Part shown: positions 46,158-55,451 of the stretch, one piece after another
How the letters are laid out: every line of letters starts with the position of its first letter
Numbering within the stretch: position 1 is the stretch's first letter
NCBI GenBank assembly: GCA_028688995.1
Contig: JAQTXB010000005.1
Span: 101,816-165,815 of the forward strand
Length of the DNA stretch: 64,000 bases
Origin: Aliarcobacter sp.
Lineage (GTDB): Bacteria > Campylobacterota > Campylobacteria > Campylobacterales > Arcobacteraceae
Direction of reading: 5' to 3'
The notes under the pieces: model-generated
The model's input: the letters and a program-made list of their open reading frames with translations, nothing else
Database searches by the model: none
What the model was told of the DNA's origin: nothing
Position numbers and translations under genes: made by a program

Positions 46158-46811
46158 TTATTCAAAAATTGATCTGTACCAAGGTACTTTTACAGGTTCA
46201 ATTTCAGTTGGTTCAACCCAAGAATTTTTTACTTTTTGATCATAAAAAGCACTTCCTAATTGTTTGTCTCTTCTAATATAAAGTTCTGCTATCTCTTTAT
46301 CCATAGAAGCTTTTGACATATATAATCTTGAATTAATTGTGTCAACTAAAGGCATGTAAGGAGAATTTTTATATTTAGCTTTAAAATCTTCAATTTGGTT
46401 TAAAGTATCTTCAATTAATTGTTGATCCCTAAATTGATATTTGAATCCTAAAAAGTTTGCTTTAATTTTTAAATATCTTGCATAATCAATATCTTTACTT
46501 AAACCAAATCTTTTAATGTATTCATCTAAATAGAAATTTGCCAAAGCATACTCTTCTTCATCAATATGAGCATTTACTAATACTAACATAGCCGTTGGAA
46601 CGTATGGAGTATTTCTATGTTCACTCTCAAGTGATGTATATGTATCATCTGCTTTATCTAAATCATTTGAAGCAATCTCTTTTAACATTTTGTTGTACCA
46701 ATATATGGCTGGTTTATTATATTCTTGTTCCTCTTTTGAAGAACAAGCAGTAAGTACAAAGGCCGCACAAGCTATTAGTAATAGGTTTTTCAAATTAAAG
46801 CTTTTATTCAT
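46158..46811 (-). CDS. bamD: Outer-membrane assembly lipoprotein BamD
   Basis: A lipoprotein signal with lipobox VLTAC (Cys23) is followed by TPR repeats, for example KPAIYWYNKMLKEIASNDLD and ALANFYLDEYIKRFG. BamD is the essential lipoprotein of the BAM complex that inserts beta-barrels in the outer membrane. Length 217 residues. The bamD-lon order is also known from relatives such as Campylobacter. AAAGGA precedes the ATG. Confidence 0.92.
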   Translation of the reverse strand: MNKSFNLKNLLLIACAAFVLTACSSKEEQEYNKPAIYWYNKMLKEIASNDLDKADDTYTSLESEHRNTPYVPTAMLVLVNAHIDEEEYALANFYLDEYIKRFGLSKDIDYARYLKIKANFLGFKYQFRDQQLIEDTLNQIEDFKAKYKNSPYMPLVDTINSRLYMSKASMDKEIAELYIRRDKQLGSAFYDQKVKNSWVEPTEIEPVKVPWYRSIFE

Positions 46812-46980
46812 TTTTAAATATCCTTTCTCATAAAAGTGATATTCTATCTAATAGTAGCTTATTTTTTTGGTTGTTTGTTTTATATAAAACTAAACTAATA
46901 ACACATAAAATTGCATTTACTGTACTAAATTAAATAATTTTACAATAAAAGAAACTAAAAAATTTATAAAAGGATTTTAA

Positions 46981-47760
46981 TTGACTCGAAAAGATATTGA
47001 AGCAAAAGTAGATGAACGAATAAAAGCTGGTACTGCTTTTTCCAAAAATGAATTAATGAAAAAATATTTAAAAATATATTCTGGTCAATTAAATACATCT
47101 GAAGATGAAGTTATAACATATGCAAAAAAATTTGACATAGAAATATATAATTCAACTTCAAAATTATATAAAATCTTTAAATATATCAAAACAGGAAAAA
47201 GATTTTTAGACAATGATATTTTATGGTTAATTGAAAAAGAATTTATGAAATCAAAAAATAAATTAAGTATAGAATATAACAGAAGAGAAGCAAATTTCCA
47301 TATAAAAGAATATGAACAAAAAAAAGATTTATGGTTTATTGTTAGGGCAAGTAGTCATTTTAGAAAATCTAATCAACCTAACAAATCAATAGAAATAATT
47401 GAAAAAATAAATTTTAATGAAATAAAAGATACGTATTTAAAATCTGCTTTAATTATTACACAAGGTGGAGCATATAGAGATATAAAAGAATTGGACAAAG
47501 CTCTAAAAAATGCAAAAAAAGGTTATGATTGGAATTCAAAAGATTATCATCCTTGTACTCTATTTGGTGCATTGTACTATGAAAAACATCAATACTTTTT
47601 AGGAGACAAATGGTATTTAAAAGCTAAGGAGAATGGTGCTAAAGACGATATTATCGAAAAAGATATTTATTCTATTTACCAAAAGAGAAAAGGGAAAGAT
47701 AAAGAAAAACTAAGAGAACATTTGAAAAAAAGTGATTACTATTATGATTGGTTAAAATAA
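46981..47760 (+). CDS. TPR-like helical protein of unknown function
   Basis: The 259-residue protein starts at TTG, chosen because AAGGA lies six bases before it and the frame runs clean from there. The N-terminal 60 residues (RKDIEAKVDERIKAGTAFSK) look like a small helical domain. The rest has TPR-like helical pairs, for example SALIITQGGAYRDIKELDKA and YYEKHQYFLGDKWYLKAKEN. The end is strongly basic. There is no signal peptide or enzyme motif. The gene is monocistronic and divergent from bamD. Confidence 0.72.
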   Translation: MTRKDIEAKVDERIKAGTAFSKNELMKKYLKIYSGQLNTSEDEVITYAKKFDIEIYNSTSKLYKIFKYIKTGKRFLDNDILWLIEKEFMKSKNKLSIEYNRREANFHIKEYEQKKDLWFIVRASSHFRKSNQPNKSIEIIEKINFNEIKDTYLKSALIITQGGAYRDIKELDKALKNAKKGYDWNSKDYHPCTLFGALYYEKHQYFLGDKWYLKAKENGAKDDIIEKDIYSIYQKRKGKDKEKLREHLKKSDYYYDWLK

Positions 47761-47880
47761 AAAATTTAAGAAATAAAAAGAATATATGCCATTATAAGAG
47801 GTTACATCTACCTAACAACAAATTTCCTAAGAGAATAATAATGGTCATGAGTTACTTATCTTAGCTTAGGAATTATCTGC

Positions 47881-47886
47881 TATAAT
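47881..47886 (+). promoter_or_regulatory. Extended -10 element for proC
   Basis: TGCTATAAT is an extended -10 with TATAAT at 47881-47886, 29 bases before the proC ATG. The gap upstream (47761-47877) holds an inverted repeat AATTTCCTAAG...CTTAGGAATT but no gene that I can see. Confidence 0.6.
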
Positions 47887-47914
47887 TGGCCAAAATAATT
47901 AAAAAGGCAATATT

Positions 47915-48679
47915 ATGAAACTTACATTAATTGGTAATGGTATTATGGCTCAATCATTAGCAAGAGGTTTAATAAAAAATCATGAAGTTGAAATCATCGG
48001 AAGAGACAATGATAAATTAAAAGCTATTCAAGAAAAAATTCCACAAATAACTATAAAAGTATTAGAAGATAATGAAGATATTAGCGGGAAAAACATAATA
48101 TTTTGTGTAAAACCTTACGCATTACAAAGTGTTTCAGCAAGACTTTCTGGAAATGCAAATATATTATTCTCAATTTTAGCAGGAACAAAACTTGAAAATT
48201 TAAAGAAACAAATTAAAGCAAAACACTATATTAGAACTATGCCAAATGTTGCAGCATCAGTTCAAAACTCAATGACTACAATTACTGGTGATAATGAAGT
48301 TAAACTAATAGCTATGGAAATTTTTTCTAGCATTGGACAAGCTATTTGGGTAAATACAGAAGACCAACTTGATATTGCAACTGCTGTTGCTGGAAGTGGA
48401 CCTGCATTTTTAGCACTTGTGGCAGAAGCTCTTGCAGATGGAGCAGTAAAAGCTGGACTTGAAAGACATCTTAGTTATCAATTAGTTCAGGGATTATTCA
48501 GTGGAACTGCGTCATTACTTAAACACTCACATCCTGCAATCATAAAAGATTCTGTTATGAGTCCTGGTGGAACAACAGCTGCTGGTTATGCGAAACTTGA
48601 AGAGTGTGGAGTTAGAGATGCTATGATAAAAGCTATTGATGAAGCATATAAAAAAGCTATCGAACTTGGAAAAAAATAG
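47915..48679 (+). CDS. proC: Pyrroline-5-carboxylate reductase
   Basis: It performs the last step of proline synthesis with NAD(P)H. The N-terminal Rossmann motif is LIGNGIMAQSLARGL. Later signature segments are TAVAGSGPAFLALVAEALAD and DSVMSPGGTTAAGYAKLEE. At 254 residues it is slightly shorter than E. coli ProC (269). AAAAAGG precedes the ATG. Its 3' end overlaps the first pseudopilin gene. Confidence 0.94.
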   Translation: MKLTLIGNGIMAQSLARGLIKNHEVEIIGRDNDKLKAIQEKIPQITIKVLEDNEDISGKNIIFCVKPYALQSVSARLSGNANILFSILAGTKLENLKKQIKAKHYIRTMPNVAASVQNSMTTITGDNEVKLIAMEIFSSIGQAIWVNTEDQLDIATAVAGSGPAFLALVAEALADGAVKAGLERHLSYQLVQGLFSGTASLLKHSHPAIIKDSVMSPGGTTAAGYAKLEECGVRDAMIKAIDEAYKKAIELGKK

Positions 48680-48953
48680 TTTTACGCTACTTGAAACTCT
48701 AATTAGCATCACTTTTTTATCTATTGTGATAAGTGGATTTATTTATTCCTCTTATCACGAAAAAAACAATGAAAAAAATTTCATGTTATTAAACGATTTA
48801 GAAAATAACTTTGATACAAAAAATTACACTAACTTTACAAAAACAACTAAAAATCTACAGATTACAAAAAATAATGAGAACACTGAAAATATTGTCGTTT
48901 CAAAATATGAATTTGAAAATGAAAACATAAAAGTTTTTAAGTATGAAAAATAG
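48666..48953 (+). CDS. Type IV pilin-like pseudopilin 1
   Basis: From TTG at 48666 the 95-residue protein starts MEKNSFTLLETLISITFLSI, a class III prepilin signal with a short leader, cleavage before Phe, and Glu at mature position 5. I prefer TTG over an earlier ATG (48636) because the leader then matches the next gene's MKNSFSLLE. The rest is a short polar domain rich in Asn and Lys. It overlaps proC by 14 bases and the next pseudopilin by 11, forming a three-gene cassette. Confidence 0.78.
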   Translation: MEKNSFTLLETLISITFLSIVISGFIYSSYHEKNNEKNFMLLNDLENNFDTKNYTNFTKTTKNLQITKNNENTENIVVSKYEFENENIKVFKYEK

Positions 48954-49284
48954 TTTTTCTCTTTTAGAAATAATTTTAACCCTAATAATCTCATCAATTG
49001 TAATAATCTATTCTACACTTTTTACAAAAGAGTTATTTTTTGAAAATAAAATAAATCAACAAATAGAAATCCAAAAAATAGATTTATTATCTACAAAAGT
49101 GTTTTTTGAAAAACATCTAAATGAACTAGATGAATTTAGTTATTCAAATAATAATTTATACTTTAAAAATAGCTTACTCTTAGAGAATATAAAAGAGTTT
49201 AAATTAAATAAAAATGCGAGTAAAATCTCTATTCATATAAATTTAAACGATAAAATCATTCAAAACTGGGAATTTTTGATATGA
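48943..49284 (+). CDS. Type IV pilin-like pseudopilin 2
   Basis: The 113-residue protein begins MKNSFSLLEIILTLIISSIV, with a four-residue leader, Phe1 and Glu5 of the mature form, and a hydrophobic helix that packs in the pilus core. The remaining 80 residues are polar. It overlaps the gene before it by 11 bases and the next by four, so the three are co-translated. Confidence 0.8.
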   Translation: MKNSFSLLEIILTLIISSIVIIYSTLFTKELFFENKINQQIEIQKIDLLSTKVFFEKHLNELDEFSYSNNNLYFKNSLLLENIKEFKLNKNASKISIHINLNDKIIQNWEFLI

Positions 49285-49610
49285 AAAAAGCTTACACCCT
49301 TTTGATAACAATAGTTTTAATAACAATTTTTTCAGTTTTAGGAATTTTTATTTTAGAAACAAAATCTTTAAGAAGTACAAACTTAACAAATCAGTATTTG
49401 TATATACAAGCTAAAAATCATAAGAATTTTTTGAAAGATTATTTAAAAGATATTGATTTAACAAATATAAATCATCTAAAAATAGAGGATGATTTATTTG
49501 ATATTTATGCAAAAATAGAACCTAAAGATTCTACTTTTGTTATTGATATTTTTGTAAAAGCAAAAGATTATAATATTTCACTTTATGAACAATTTTCTAA
49601 AATTCCCTAA
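49281..49610 (+). CDS. Pseudopilin-like protein lacking Glu5 (tip type)
   Basis: The 109-residue protein starts [20 protein letters not shown]. It has the pilin-like leader and helix, but Ile replaces Glu at mature position 5 (YTLLI). In type II secretion GspK, and in PilX-like minor pilins, loss of Glu5 is typical for the subunit placed at the tip. The small globular part has no clear family. It is last in the cassette and meets rdgB tail to tail with a four-base overlap. Confidence 0.7.
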   Translation: MKKAYTLLITIVLITIFSVLGIFILETKSLRSTNLTNQYLYIQAKNHKNFLKDYLKDIDLTNINHLKIEDDLFDIYAKIEPKDSTFVIDIFVKAKDYNISLYEQFSKIP

Positions 49611-50206
49611 AGAATCACATCTAAAACTTTTTTAGCAAGATTTAGAGCTTTTGTTCTATGAGAAAACTCTTTTTTAGCTTCATAACCCAATTCTCCTAAA
49701 GTTTTATCAAAACCTGTTGGAATAAACATTGGGTCATATCCAAAACCACCCTCACCCATTTCTTTATTTATTACATCTCCATGCATCCAACCATGAACTG
49801 TATAAGTTTCATTATTATAAATAATTGCAATACAAGCTGTGTAAAAAGCAGCTGTTCTTTTTAAATTTATTTTATTAAGATTCTCAATTAATTTTGTATT
49901 ATTTTCTTTATCGCTTGCATTTAATCCTGCATATCTTGCACTATAAATTCCAGGTTCATTATTAAGAACTGGAACTGTAATTCCTGAATCATCTGAAATT
50001 ACAATAACATCCTTAAAATCTTTTTCCATTAATAAATCATAAATAGTTCTAGCTTTTTTAATTGCATTTCCTTTAAAACTATCCTGATCTTCATCTATTT
50101 CAATTTTACCTAAAATCTCACTAAAAGCAATTACTTCATCGTTTGGCATTAATTTCTCAAACTCTGCTATTTTTCCTTTGTTTGCAGATGCTAAAACTAT
50201 CTTCAC
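49607..50206 (-). CDS. rdgB: XTP/dITP diphosphatase (RdgB/HAM1)
   Basis: It hydrolyses non-canonical purine triphosphates such as dITP and XTP, keeping them out of DNA. The N-terminal motif is [16 protein letters not shown] and the active-site segments are [31 protein letters not shown] and [12 protein letters not shown] choose GTG at 50206 (199 residues), since AAGGA lies five bases upstream and the family starts at this point. A TTG at 50221 is not supported. Confidence 0.93.
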   Translation of the reverse strand: MKIVLASANKGKIAEFEKLMPNDEVIAFSEILGKIEIDEDQDSFKGNAIKKARTIYDLLMEKDFKDVIVISDDSGITVPVLNNEPGIYSARYAGLNASDKENNTKLIENLNKINLKRTAAFYTACIAIIYNNETYTVHGWMHGDVINKEMGEGGFGYDPMFIPTGFDKTLGELGYEAKKEFSHRTKALNLAKKVLDVIL

Positions 50207-50222
50207 TATAATCCTTTTCAAC

Positions 50223-50242
50223 CTATTATTAACTATTATTAA
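50223..50242. repeat. Tandem 10-mer in the rdgB/MFS divergent region
   Basis: CTATTATTAA is present twice in tandem, followed by CTATAATC. It lies in the 75-base divergent promoter region. This may be only AT-rich sequence. Confidence 0.3.
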
Positions 50243-50281
50243 CTATAATCCGACAAAATTATATTATGTTTAGGATTATAT

Positions 50282-51592
50282 ATGATTAAATCAGTTTTCC
50301 CTCTTAGTGCTATTATTGCCCTAAGATTTTTCGGTCTATTTTTAGTTTTACCAGTAATATCAGTATATGCTATAAATTTAGAAGGTGCAACTCCAACTTT
50401 AGTTGGAATTGTAATTGGTGGTTATGCCCTAACTCAAATGATTTTTCAAGTTCCATTTGGAATTATAAGTGACAAATTAGGAAGAAAAAAGACTATTATT
50501 TTTGGATTAGTCCTTTTTGCGGTGGGTTCTTTAATTTGTGCTCTTTCAACTGATATTTACTCTTTATTATTTGGAAGACTTTTACAAGGTGCTGGTGCTA
50601 TTGGTGCAGTTGTTACAGCAACTATTAGTGACTTAGTTAAAGAAGAACAAAGACCAAAAGCAATGGCAACAATGGGTATGTTTATTGGAGTTGCATTTGC
50701 AGCATCAATGGCAGCAGGTCCAACTATTGGTGCATCATTTGGTATTCAAACACTATTTTATATAACAATGATTATTGCTCTTGGTTCTATTTTTGTTTTA
50801 ATAAAAATGGTTCCAAATCCTCCACACATCACTCACACTTATAATAAAAAAGTGGAATTAGGTGCTGTTTTAGGAAATGTGAATTTAATTAAAATGAATA
50901 TCACAAACTTTTTACAAAAAGGTTTAATGACATTTGCTTTTATGATTATTCCAATGGTTTTAACAAAAACTTATGGTTGGCAATTAAGTGATTTATGGCA
51001 AGTTTATATGCCAGCAATGATTTTTGGATTTATTTCTATGGCACCTGCTGCAATTATTGCAGAGAAAAAAGGTAAATTTAGAGAAATTTTAATTATTGGT
51101 ATTGCATTTTTTGCTATTTCATATTTAATTATTGGATTTAGTACAAGTGCTTCTATATTTGTAATTGGTGTTGTTATATTCTTTATTGGATTTAATATGC
51201 ATGAACCAATTATGCAATCTCTTGCTTCAAAATTTGCAAAAGTTCACCAAAGAGGTTTAGTTTTAGGAATTTTTAACTCAGCTGGCTATTTAGGAACTTT
51301 CCTTGGTGGTATGATTGGTGGTATGTTTTATCAAGATGTATCATTAACTACTTTAACTGTTGTTATTGCTGTGGTTTGTGTTTTATGGGCTATTTTAATA
51401 ATCACTATGCACAATCCATCTAAGAAAAAATTTGCTTATTTATCACTAAATGAATTCCATTTAGAAAACAGTGGAAATCTAAATCATGAGGCAATTGATG
51501 AGTGGTATGTAAATAACACTGAAAACATTATCGCTATTAAATATGATAATGAAAAAATAAGTGAAGAAGAAATAAAAAATCTCTTAAAATAA
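50282..51592 (+). CDS. MFS transporter with C-terminal soluble tail
   Basis: The 436-residue protein has 12 membrane helices and motif A DKLGRKKTIIFG between helices 2 and 3. It resembles MFS drug exporters of the YajR type. After helix 12 a soluble tail of about 55 residues follows (EAIDEWYVNNTENIIAIKYD), which by its pattern could be a small metal- or ligand-binding fold, as in YajR. Substrate unknown. AGGA lies six bases before the ATG. It is divergent from rdgB. Confidence 0.88.
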   Translation: MIKSVFPLSAIIALRFFGLFLVLPVISVYAINLEGATPTLVGIVIGGYALTQMIFQVPFGIISDKLGRKKTIIFGLVLFAVGSLICALSTDIYSLLFGRLLQGAGAIGAVVTATISDLVKEEQRPKAMATMGMFIGVAFAASMAAGPTIGASFGIQTLFYITMIIALGSIFVLIKMVPNPPHITHTYNKKVELGAVLGNVNLIKMNITNFLQKGLMTFAFMIIPMVLTKTYGWQLSDLWQVYMPAMIFGFISMAPAAIIAEKKGKFREILIIGIAFFAISYLIIGFSTSASIFVIGVVIFFIGFNMHEPIMQSLASKFAKVHQRGLVLGIFNSAGYLGTFLGGMIGGMFYQDVSLTTLTVVIAVVCVLWAILIITMHNPSKKKFAYLSLNEFHLENSGNLNHEAIDEWYVNNTENIIAIKYDNEKISEEEIKNLLK

Positions 51593-51647
51593 TATTTTAT
51601 TTTTTAATAGAATATTCGCTATTATAGTAGTAAAAAAAGGAGATAAG

Positions 51648-52289
51648 ATGCAAAAAATATTAATAATATCTTTTATTCTTATCTCTTTTTTCTCTCTTTT
51701 TTCAACCGCCTCAAAAAACTTCAATATTAATCAAGAACAACTAAATTCTATAGAAAACAAATATGGTGTAATAGCCAAAAATAGAGTTGAAGAGTGGGAT
51801 ACGATGATTGAAGCTTCAAAAAATGAAACAATTTTGAATAAACTCAAAAATGTAAATGATTTTTTTAATCAAATCACTTACAAATCAGATTTAAGTGTTT
51901 GGGGAACAAAAGATTATTGGGCAACTCCATTTGAATTTATGGGAAAAGGTGCAGGTGATTGTGAGGATTATGCAATAGCAAAATATTTTACTTTAATTAA
52001 ATTAGGTGTTCCAGATGAAAAACTAAGAATTACCTATGTTTCTTATAGAAAAACAAATACTTCGTATGAAGAGGCTCACATGGTTTTAACTTATTACCAT
52101 AAAGTTGGAGTTGAACCCGTTGTTTTAGATAACATCAATAAAATGTTACAAGTTGCATCAAAAAGACCAGATTTAAAACCAGTTTATAGTTTTAATGCTT
52201 CTGGGTTATGGCAAGCTAAAACAAAAGGTGAAGCAAGAGTTGGGAATAATGAACTTAGATCTTGGAAAGATTTAATGAGTAGATTTTAA
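51648..52289 (+). CDS. lapG: LapG-type periplasmic cysteine protease
   Basis: The 213-residue protein has an N-terminal signal (ILIISFILISFFSLFSTAS) and a transglutaminase-like protease fold. The triad is C105 (GKGAGDCEDYAIAKYF), H144 (EEAHMVL) and D161 (VVLDNI). LapG releases large RTX adhesins from the cell surface when it is not held by LapD. The lapD-like gene follows 14 bases later, which supports this call strongly. AAGGAGAT precedes the ATG. The adhesin gene is not in this window. Confidence 0.93.
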   Translation: MQKILIISFILISFFSLFSTASKNFNINQEQLNSIENKYGVIAKNRVEEWDTMIEASKNETILNKLKNVNDFFNQITYKSDLSVWGTKDYWATPFEFMGKGAGDCEDYAIAKYFTLIKLGVPDEKLRITYVSYRKTNTSYEEAHMVLTYYHKVGVEPVVLDNINKMLQVASKRPDLKPVYSFNASGLWQAKTKGEARVGNNELRSWKDLMSRF

Positions 52290-52303
52290 AAAAGGAATAC
52301 AAA

Positions 52304-54532
52304 ATGTCTTTATCTAAACAGTTATATATAATCATATCAATAATATTTTTTATGATTTTTACAGGTAATTTTATTATTAGTGTTAAAAATACTAAAGAAT
52401 ATTTAGAAACTGAGTCAGTAACCAAGGCTCAAGATACAGCAACTTCATTGGGAATGAGTTTAAAAAATCTCTTAAAAGATAAAAAAGACCCTGAAATTGA
52501 ATCTACAATAAATGCCATTGCAAACAGAGGTTTTTATAAAGAGATTAGATTAGAAGATGCATATTTTTCTATAAAAGATAGTGATATTATAAAAAGTTCG
52601 AAAGATTTAGCTGTTGGTAAATGGCAAATTTCTGATTTAAAAGTTGATGAAAAAGTTGGAAAACTTGAACTACTAACTTCAATTTTAAGTATGGAAAATG
52701 AGCTAAATGCACTTGAGAATATCACAGAAGAACCAAAAGCTGAAAAACAAACAACAACAAGTGAAATAGAAAATAGTTATATCTTCACTCCAAATGGAAA
52801 ATACCGAAATGATAATATTTCTATTTCATTTACTGCAACTGATGAAAATGGCAAAAAAATCAATACAACAACATCATTAAATATAAATAAGGTTTTAGTA
52901 AAAGTATCTAGGGATGTAAAGTTTGATTATATTCCCCAATGGTTTATTAATACAATTTCATTTAATTTAGAAGAGCAATCAAGTGAGATTAGTGATGGTT
53001 GGCAAACAAGTGCAATTATTTATGTTAGTGCAAATCCAGGTGATGCATATGCAAAACTTTATGAACAAGCTAAAGGTGCTATGATTTATGCACTTATTGC
53101 ATTTATAATCTCAATGGTTCTTATATTTGTTTTTGTTCAATATATTTTAAAACCACTTAAAAAACTGGAAAAATTAGCACATAGTATTGCAAGTGGAAAA
53201 TTTGGAACAATTAAAGAACTTCCTTGGACAACTGAAATAAAAGCTGTTGCAATTGCTTTTAATGATATGTCTACAAAAATTGAAGCTATTATAAATAGAT
53301 TAAATAATACCCTTGAAAATTTAAGTAAAAAATTATCTAGCGATGAATTAACAGGACTTTGTTTAAAACAAAACTTTGAAACAGATATGAAAAAAATGTT
53401 TATAAACAAATCTACTGGTTATGTTTTTTTAATAAAAATTGCTGACTTAAGCTCTTTTGCTAAATCTCATACAACAAATGAGGTAAATGATTTTATTAAA
53501 AAATTTGCAAAAATTTTAAGACATACAGTTTTAAATTCTGAAATAAAAACTACAGCTTATAGATTTTTTGGTTCAGAGTTTGCATTAATTGCAAAAAATG
53601 CTACCTATGAAGATGCAGTTGCATTAACAAAATTATTACAAAAAAACTTTGAAGAATTAGCTATTGAATTTAATAAAAAAGAGGTAGTACATATTGGTGG
53701 AACTCCATTTAATCCAATAGGAACAACTCCTGAAATTTTACAAAGTGCAACTCAAACTTATGAAAAAGCAACTTTAATTGGTTCTAATGAATTCTTTATT
53801 ACAGATACAAATGAGCTTTCAAGAGACATGGAGTCTTGGAGAGATTTAGTATTTGATATTATTAATAACTCTAAATTTGAAGTTAATTATATTGGTAATT
53901 CTAAAATTTTAAACTCTAATGATGATAGAGTTGTTATGCAAGAAGCATTTACAAATATAAAAGATAAAGATGGAAACGTTATTCCAATTGGAACATTTGT
54001 TTCTATTGCTGAAAAATATGAGAAAATAGTTGAATTTGATAAAAAAGTTATTGAAAAAGTTATAAATCATATTTTAATAAATGGTATTAGTCATGACATA
54101 TCAATCAACTTATCACTTGAATCAATAAATAATACTGCATTTATTGCATGGATTAAAAATAAAATTCTTGATAGCAGAAATATTGCTTCTCAACTTGTAT
54201 TTTCTGCAACTGCTTATGCTGTTGCAAAAAATGAAGATAAGTTCAAATTTTTTGCAGATGAAATACACAAATGTGGTGCAAAAATTATTATAAAAAGATT
54301 TGAATCTAAATTTATTCCTCTTGGAAATTTAAAAGATTTCAACCTTGATTATATTAGACTTGCAAGGGATTATACTTGTGATATTAGCAAAGATTATTCA
54401 AAACAAAGTTTCATCGAATCAATCAGTGAATTAGCATCATTATTAAATATAAAAGTTCTAGCAGAAAATGTAAAAGATGATGAAGATTTAGAGTTCCTAA
54501 AAAAATACAATTTATACGCAGTAAGTAGATAA
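52304..54532 (+). CDS. lapD: LapD-type c-di-GMP receptor
   Basis: The 742-residue protein has an N-terminal helix (about 7-25), a long periplasmic LapD/MoxY-like domain (about 26-260), a second helix near 262-283, a HAMP, and degenerate GGDEF and EAL domains. The GGDEF site reads FFGSEFALI and the EAL start reads VVMQEAF, so both are inactive, as expected for a c-di-GMP receptor. When c-di-GMP binds, LapD sequesters LapG and keeps adhesins attached. It follows lapG directly. The periplasmic part is longer than in Pseudomonas LapD. Confidence 0.92.
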   Translation: MSLSKQLYIIISIIFFMIFTGNFIISVKNTKEYLETESVTKAQDTATSLGMSLKNLLKDKKDPEIESTINAIANRGFYKEIRLEDAYFSIKDSDIIKSSKDLAVGKWQISDLKVDEKVGKLELLTSILSMENELNALENITEEPKAEKQTTTSEIENSYIFTPNGKYRNDNISISFTATDENGKKINTTTSLNINKVLVKVSRDVKFDYIPQWFINTISFNLEEQSSEISDGWQTSAIIYVSANPGDAYAKLYEQAKGAMIYALIAFIISMVLIFVFVQYILKPLKKLEKLAHSIASGKFGTIKELPWTTEIKAVAIAFNDMSTKIEAIINRLNNTLENLSKKLSSDELTGLCLKQNFETDMKKMFINKSTGYVFLIKIADLSSFAKSHTTNEVNDFIKKFAKILRHTVLNSEIKTTAYRFFGSEFALIAKNATYEDAVALTKLLQKNFEELAIEFNKKEVVHIGGTPFNPIGTTPEILQSATQTYEKATLIGSNEFFITDTNELSRDMESWRDLVFDIINNSKFEVNYIGNSKILNSNDDRVVMQEAFTNIKDKDGNVIPIGTFVSIAEKYEKIVEFDKKVIEKVINHILINGISHDISINLSLESINNTAFIAWIKNKILDSRNIASQLVFSATAYAVAKNEDKFKFFADEIHKCGAKIIIKRFESKFIPLGNLKDFNLDYIRLARDYTCDISKDYSKQSFIESISELASLLNIKVLAENVKDDEDLEFLKKYNLYAVSR

Positions 54533-54555
54533 TTTCTATTTACTGTCATTTTATA

Positions 54556-55317
54556 TTAAAGTATAAAAACAAATCCAGTAAGTGCTGAAATACTCATTTC
54601 ATAAGGTTCTACATTTATTTTTCTAAGAGTATGCTCAACATCAGTAATCATTTTTGAAAGAATAATCTCAAACGAGAAGTTTGAATGATCATATACACTC
54701 TCTTTATTTAATTTTATATACTCCAAATTATTGATTATATTATAATCCCCATTATATTTTTTTGCTAATTCTATTTGCCAATTATTTTGCCAAGTATTAA
54801 AAAGATATTCACCTTTATCATTTTTGTCAACTCTAATTTTCCATCTTACAACTTGAAGATATTCATATAATTTTTGTAATTCATATTTACTATATTCCAT
54901 GGCTGTAAATTGGTGTTCATTATCCATACTATAGGCTTTGAAAATAAGTTTATAAAGTCCAATTATCAAAAAGTCATTTCGGTTTTTTATATTCTGTTTT
55001 GAAAAGGCATAATAAAAATATTCATCATATGTATATAATTTCTTTCCATCTTTTAGTAAATTTATATAATCTTGATTTCTCATAATTTGATGTTCTAAAC
55101 TAGCATCAATTTGTTTATTATAGGCATTTGGATTTCTTAAATCTAATCTTCTTTTATACTCAATTAAAGATTTTAAAATCTCTTTTTTATACTCTTCTAT
55201 TTGTGATGCTGAGTTTGTTTGAGCAATACTTTCAATATTTTCAGTAGGCATTGTACATGCTTGAAAAAGAATAGCTAAAGATATTAGAAAAATGATTTGA
55301 ACTTTTTTGAATTTCAT
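54556..55317 (-). CDS. Lipoprotein of unknown function
   Basis: The 253-residue protein starts with a lipoprotein signal (VQIIFLISLAILFQACTMPT) with the lipid-bearing Cys21. The body is helical and rich in Tyr, Lys and Asn, with segments such as IEYKRRLDLRNPNAYNKQID and KYELQKLYEYLQVVRWKIRV. I do not recognise the family. It is monocistronic, convergent with lapD and divergent from the FKBP gene. Confidence 0.75.
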   Translation of the reverse strand: MKFKKVQIIFLISLAILFQACTMPTENIESIAQTNSASQIEEYKKEILKSLIEYKRRLDLRNPNAYNKQIDASLEHQIMRNQDYINLLKDGKKLYTYDEYFYYAFSKQNIKNRNDFLIIGLYKLIFKAYSMDNEHQFTAMEYSKYELQKLYEYLQVVRWKIRVDKNDKGEYLFNTWQNNWQIELAKKYNGDYNIINNLEYIKLNKESVYDHSNFSFEIILSKMITDVEHTLRKINVEPYEMSISALTGFVFIL

Positions 55318-55451
55318 AATTTCACTTTTTTATTTATTGCTTTGTTTTTTATTATATATAAAAAAATTGATTTTTCAAACAATAAAAATAGATTATTTGA
55401 TATTTTATTTTTAATACAATATAGTTCCGACATTAAAAAATAAGGAACAAC

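Noticed and set aside
47761..47877. Possible small RNA or riboswitch in the proC leader region
   Set aside because: The AATTTCCTAAG/CTTAGGAATT arms are about 33 bases apart and lie upstream of the proC -10. I saw no conserved riboswitch core or terminator.
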